From the NCBI GenBank assembly GCA_030762175.1, contig CM060846.1, positions 241,337,512 to 241,401,511 on the forward strand: DNA of 64,000 nt. Reading direction: 5' to 3'. This document shows positions 53,033 to 59,000 of the stretch, in pieces. Each line of letters begins with the position of its first letter. The stretch's first letter is position 1. Source of the stretch: Metallyticus violacea. Taxonomy: Eukaryota > Arthropoda > Insecta > Mantodea > Metallyticidae. A program made the position numbers and the translations under genes. The notes under the pieces are model-generated. The model made no database searches and was not told the DNA's origin. It was given only the letters and a program-made list of their open reading frames with translations.

Positions 53033-56000
53033 CAAAATTGAAAGAGAGAGAGAGAAAAGAAAATTCTCTTTTGGAAGACTGCTCTTCAAAAATATATATT
53101 TCTGTTGTGTCAACTACAACAATAACTTCTCTTTCTCTGTGTACAGAAGGGGGAAACCAGGACATTTATTCATTATGGAAGAGCGATGACTCTATGTAGG
53201 TGGTTACCGAGATTCCCAGCCCAAACATTGATTCTAAATAAATGCTGATGATTAGCTTCAGCTTTCCATAGAAATCCTAATGAGCCCACAGATGATTGTT
53301 GTGTGGGTGATGGCATCCCTATCAAAGGTTGCTCCATCTATGAGTAAGATTGATGACAAATACCATAATGGAAGCAGTCTGTTGAACAATCTAAAACCTT
53401 CCTCTTGGACAAAAATCTGCTGTAATAAACTCAGCACATGCTGCAGGATAATAGTGCTCATGTAAAATATTCAACAGTCACTTTGCTTACACTAATTGGC
53501 AGAACACGTGCTTGGATCCTGTACATGAGTTACCCTCTGTGTCTTATAGAACACATTCTTTCATCTAAGGTGTAACATGTTGCAATTGCCCTGTGTTGAC
53601 CCCTTCCATTCAAGAAACCTGTCCCACACGAATGATGAAACACTGCTGCAAATTTTCATGATTTGATTGCTGTTGTAAGCGTTAGTTTCCTGGTAAATTC
53701 TTGTGACCTGTCCATTTCCATACACTTGTCCAAAGGTGAGAACTATCTCTGCTTATTCCTTATATAAATAACAGGCTATGTTTATAGCACTTCACAACAC
53801 ACATCCGCTGAGTAGCACATGTACAACTGAAAAGAAGCATAAGCCCACCTTAATTGACAAGTACTCTTATGAAGCACTAAACACTACGAAGAACTATATT
53901 ACAGTCTATCATGAAAAACATACTTTTCTGGACATATGAATGTCTTATTTTTTTGTCCTGAAATTTACTTCAATTTCAGCCTGTATATAAAATTAATATA
54001 AATTTGTGTTGTTATAGACTTGTAAACATAAAGTTTTATTTGCTTATTATGTTTAAAGATGTAGAATTGTAATGAGATTTATAGGCCTAGTCATTTGCAA
54101 AGCAAGTATATGAGAGGGAGAGCAGCAAGGGTTTGCAGCTGTTACATCACAAGGCATGTATAATGCTGATAGGGCTGATACATGAGTAATGTGCATAAGG
54201 CAGGACATAAACAAACTGCATATGATGCAATAGTGGAGTGTACATCAGAAGTTACAGATGTAGCAATGGCTTCTACAAGTAAATCTCATTTTTAATAAGG
54301 GTCTGGGAGGATATGTTTCTATTTGTGCCACATGGAATATATGCTAAATGTTTGGTATGTTCCATGGTATGTTAAGAAATGTTCAGTGTTAAGCACCATG
54401 CACATGAGAAAAACAAATTTGGGGGTAATAAGCATCCTACCATAATAAAACAAATTGCTAACAATAAAGTAACTGTATGCAATATACATCCCATCATTGA
54501 GGAACTTGATAATTGCAAGCACTAAAGTAAAGCAAGAAATTTCAGTTTACTCACGTTAAATTAATAAAATCTTTTAATATTTGTTCCAGAGTTTTCCTTC
54601 GGATATTAAGTTAAGTTTGTTATGTATAGTTTTCTTTGCTTATCTGCTTTTTATATCTACACAAAGACTATCTTTTGTTTGATTATATTAGCTGTGTGTT
54701 TGTCTCTATTATGAAGATAAAAGAGAATTGTTAAAATATTATTAATTTCTTTATTCATAAACGGTATTATCTAAAAATGATAATTGATTATACAAAAATA
54801 CAAAGGAATTGACATTTTAAGCAGTATATAAACAATCTTCAATAAAAAGTATTACCAACAAGTCTCGGAACTAGCTATGGGAAACCCGTTATCTCCATTT
54901 CTAGCAGATTTTTTTATGAGTTCGTTTGAAATGCATATCACCAAAGCCTTCCCTCTAATCTTCAAAACATGGTATAGGTATGTGGATGACATATTTGCAA
55001 TAATTCTGAAAAAACATACAACAGATGCACTAAAACTTCTGAATTTGCAGCACAAATCTATAAATTTCACCATAGAGGAAGAAAGAAGTGGATATCTCCC
55101 CTTCCTAGATGTAAAAATCATAAGAAATGAAAACTATCGTACATTTGGAATTCATAGAAAGGATACTCACACAGAAAATTACATTAAAATGACAGTTTTA
55201 ACCCCATTCCACATAAATATGCAGTGTTTTATAGTTTAGCACACAGATTAGTTAACATTCCACTCACAGAAACAGAGTACAAATTGGAATACCAACAAAT
55301 CATAAAGATAGCAGAAACTAATGGATACAACAAAGACACAGTAATAAAAATCATCAATAAAACCAAAAAACAAAAAACCAATAAGAGATGTTTCCACACT
55401 TAAAAGTGCAAAAGAAAGGTACAAATTCAAAAGTTTCACATACCACCCAATTTACCACAATAAGTTCAAAAAGATATTCAAAGAACAAGGAATTATGTTA
55501 GCCCCAAAGAACAATTTTAATATAAAGAACTTATTAGGTTGCAGAGTAAAGGACTACATGCCAACAGAACAAAAGTCAGGTATTTACAAAATAGAATGTG
55601 CAGAGTGCGATAAAAAATACATTGGAAAAACGAAGAGGAATTTGGGAATCTGGAAAAAAGAACACTTCAGAAACATTCGCTTAAAACAAATTGATAAATC
55701 AGCAATAGCAGCGCACTTTTGGAATAAAAATCATGAAATTAACCCAGAGATAAAACTACTTAAACAACTCCATAACGCAATAGAACTTTCCACTTGGGAA
55801 AACATTTTCATTACAAAAAATAAGGATAATTTGATGAATTTCGATTTCCCTCCATTGGATGAACTCAGCATATTCCTAATAGAACCAACAGATGCCGCCA
55901 CAAGAACATCAAGAGACCCAACCGCCACGTATAACAACAGTTTATCTACAGGCTGAAGATGGGAGGGATCACTCCCGAAACATATGTCCAAATTTTATGT

Positions 56001-59000
56001 AAGTGAATGGAGTTAGTGTGAAAAAAACTGTATTACATTGTTTATATATATACCACTCCATTGTCAACAGCTTCGTAAGTACATTTAATTGGGATTTTAA
56101 ACAGTAGCTGATTATATTAACTGATGTATGTTGTTAATACTTGGCAAGTCTAGTTTGCAGAAAGCAAAGAAGATTTACGATGAATGTTGTGCATTTAAAC
56201 TCAAACTAACCTAATTTATTAATTCATTCAAAGAAGTTCATGTGAACATATGTTTAGAAAAGCATGTTTTCCATGATAGACTGTAATATTGTCCTTCATA
56301 GTGTTTAGTCCTTTGTAATAGCACTTGTCAATTAAGGTGGGCTTATGCTTCTTTTCAGTTATAATGTAATGCTTTCAATAGTATAAAAAAACCAATATTT
56401 AAAATGGTTTATATCCTGTCTTGACAAGAGGAAAGAAAAATAGTAATAAACTGTCCCCTTAAAAATAAAAACAATGCATCAATTTCTGGAATGATTAAAC
56501 ATTAAGTGCCTCAAGAATTGTTCTGGGCCCGCTTTTTTTCTGATGTACATAAATGATCTCTCCTTATCTATTCAAGATGTAGGTAATAAGATTATTATTT
56601 TTTTTTATTTGTTTATTTATGGACGCTCTTTAACATCTCAGGTCATCAGCATTCCATTCAACTCAGGGCATGAAACAGCCGACAAATTTTGCTCAGAGGC
56701 TTCTCTTTCGAGCCATAAATGTACAACAAGGGACTCCCGGCTTTACTTCCCTTCCGAAGGAAGCCATACTTAGGATTTTTATGCCCAAAAAAATCCATCG
56801 GTCCTGGCCGGGTTCGAACCCGCATTCTTGGGTGTAGGAGGCAAGTATGGTAACCACTACACTACCAGGACCGACTAATATGATTCTAGTTGCACATGAC
56901 ACAAGCATATTGATAAATGAAATTGGCCTTAATGAATGTGTCATTAAACTAAATCAGGTTCTGAGTTCTTTGTGTGTATGGTTCAAAGCAAACAAATTGT
57001 CTCTAAATCTAGATAAAACAAATATTATGAAATTCATCACTCACACATGTCCAAATCCCCTATTATGGATAGGAAAAATATACCTGAATTACTAACTGTT
57101 CTATATAATATGGTGCATACAATTAACTTTCTCACCAGGATTGATAAAAACTCTAGCACAGAAATAGATCACATCTTTGTAAATTCAATAAACTGCCATC
57201 ATATTCTTTGTCTCCATTGATCAGTGGTCTCTCTGACCATGATGCTCTAGTAAATAGTTAAGGACTCTACATAAAACTCAAAATAATGATCCAGATATAT
57301 AAAATATACAGATATTAATGATGCAAACCTGAGAAAAATGGAGATGCTTCAACAAGAATAATGAAATTGTGTCTACAGTGCAAATGATGTTAATAGTAAA
57401 TGCCACAATTTCTTACACAGATTTAAATCGCATTTTGAAGCATATTTCCCAATAAATATTTAAAAAAATGAGTCATATTATGAGTAGGGAACAGTTAACC
57501 CATGGAATAAAAAAATCTTGTCAACATGAAAGACAATTAAATTAAAAATACATTTTAAAAGGTATTGTGAGATAGTGTTGGTCCTGGTGGTCTAGTGGTA
57601 ATTATACTTGCCTCGTAGACCCAAGATCGCGGGTTCAATCTCGGCCAACATCAATGCATTTTTTTCAGGTGCAAAAATCCTATGTACGACTTCCTTCAGA
57701 AAGGAAGTAAAGCCGTGGGATACAAAAAGTAACCTCAAGCCTGAAAGAAGAAGCCTTTGAGCAAAGTTTTTCCGCCATTTCACCCTGAATTTAATGCGAT
57801 GCTAATGACCTGGGATGTTAAAGAGTGTTTGTAAATAAAACAAATGGACAAATTTAGGAAATTCATAAAAGTAACAAAAAGCCTCTATTATCAAACACTT
57901 ATTAGTCAATCAAAAAACAAAAAGACTACGTGGAATATAATAAAACAAGATAATGGAACAATCTTAAACATTAACAATCAAGATATGCAACAACCTGCAG
58001 ACGTAGCAAACATGTTTAATGATCACTTTCTTAATGCAACAAAAATTTAAATTTATACTCTAGTGATAAGAGATGCATTAAGGATGTTTTCCCAGTCAAA
58101 ATAATGAATGCAAACCAAGTACCACTACTCCTCTAGAAATTATTAATATCATTTGAAAACTAAAATAAATAAACTCTTCCGGCTATGACGAGATTAACAG
58201 CAAAGTCATAAAGGCCTGTGCAAAGGAAATTAGTACTTCCTTAGTCATTTGTGGAATAAGTCTTTAACATTGGGTGTATTTCCTGAAAGGCTAAAATATT
58301 CAGTAGTGAAGCCTCTATTTATAAAAGGAGAAAAGACCAATGTTCTCTAAACATAGACCTTTCCAAATCCACTATTACAGATAGGTTATTATAACAGTGT
58401 ACTTCTACAAACTAAAAACATTAAATACCTTGGTTTATAATTAATAGCCATCTGAATTTAAAAGATCACAACAATCTTATCATACCTAAACTTAGCAATG
58501 CAAGCTATGCAATATGTGCATTAGTAACAGAGTCAATTAAGACTTTAAAACTAGTTTATTTTGCTGATTTCAATAATGAAATATGGTCTTATATTATATT
58601 GGGGAAACTCAGTTAAAAGTGAGCATGTCACTTTTACAGAAAAAAGTCATATGAATAATCAATGGTACACACAGTAGATATTTAGAAAAATCTCTTTAAG
58701 CAATTTGAAAGTTTAACTCTAACATATTATCCCTCATGAATTTTTATACAAGATTTAAAGAAAAATTTGTACAAAATCACAATATATATGACAAGAATAC
58801 TAGACAAAATGTAAATCTACATAGACTAGCTTGACCACTTTCCTGCCATCAAAAAGGAGTTTATTATGAATGCATTTTAGTACAAAATGCTCTTCCCTCT
58901 AGCCTAAAAGCCTTAGTAAACAATGATAAATCCCTTAAAGCCGCTCTAAGAAATTATCTATGTAAAAAGGCCTATTATTCTGTAAAGGAATATGTGAGTG

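Noticed and set aside
52836..53165. 109-codon open frame rich in leucine
   Set aside because: It is a translation of the (TAA)n(CAA)n microsatellite.
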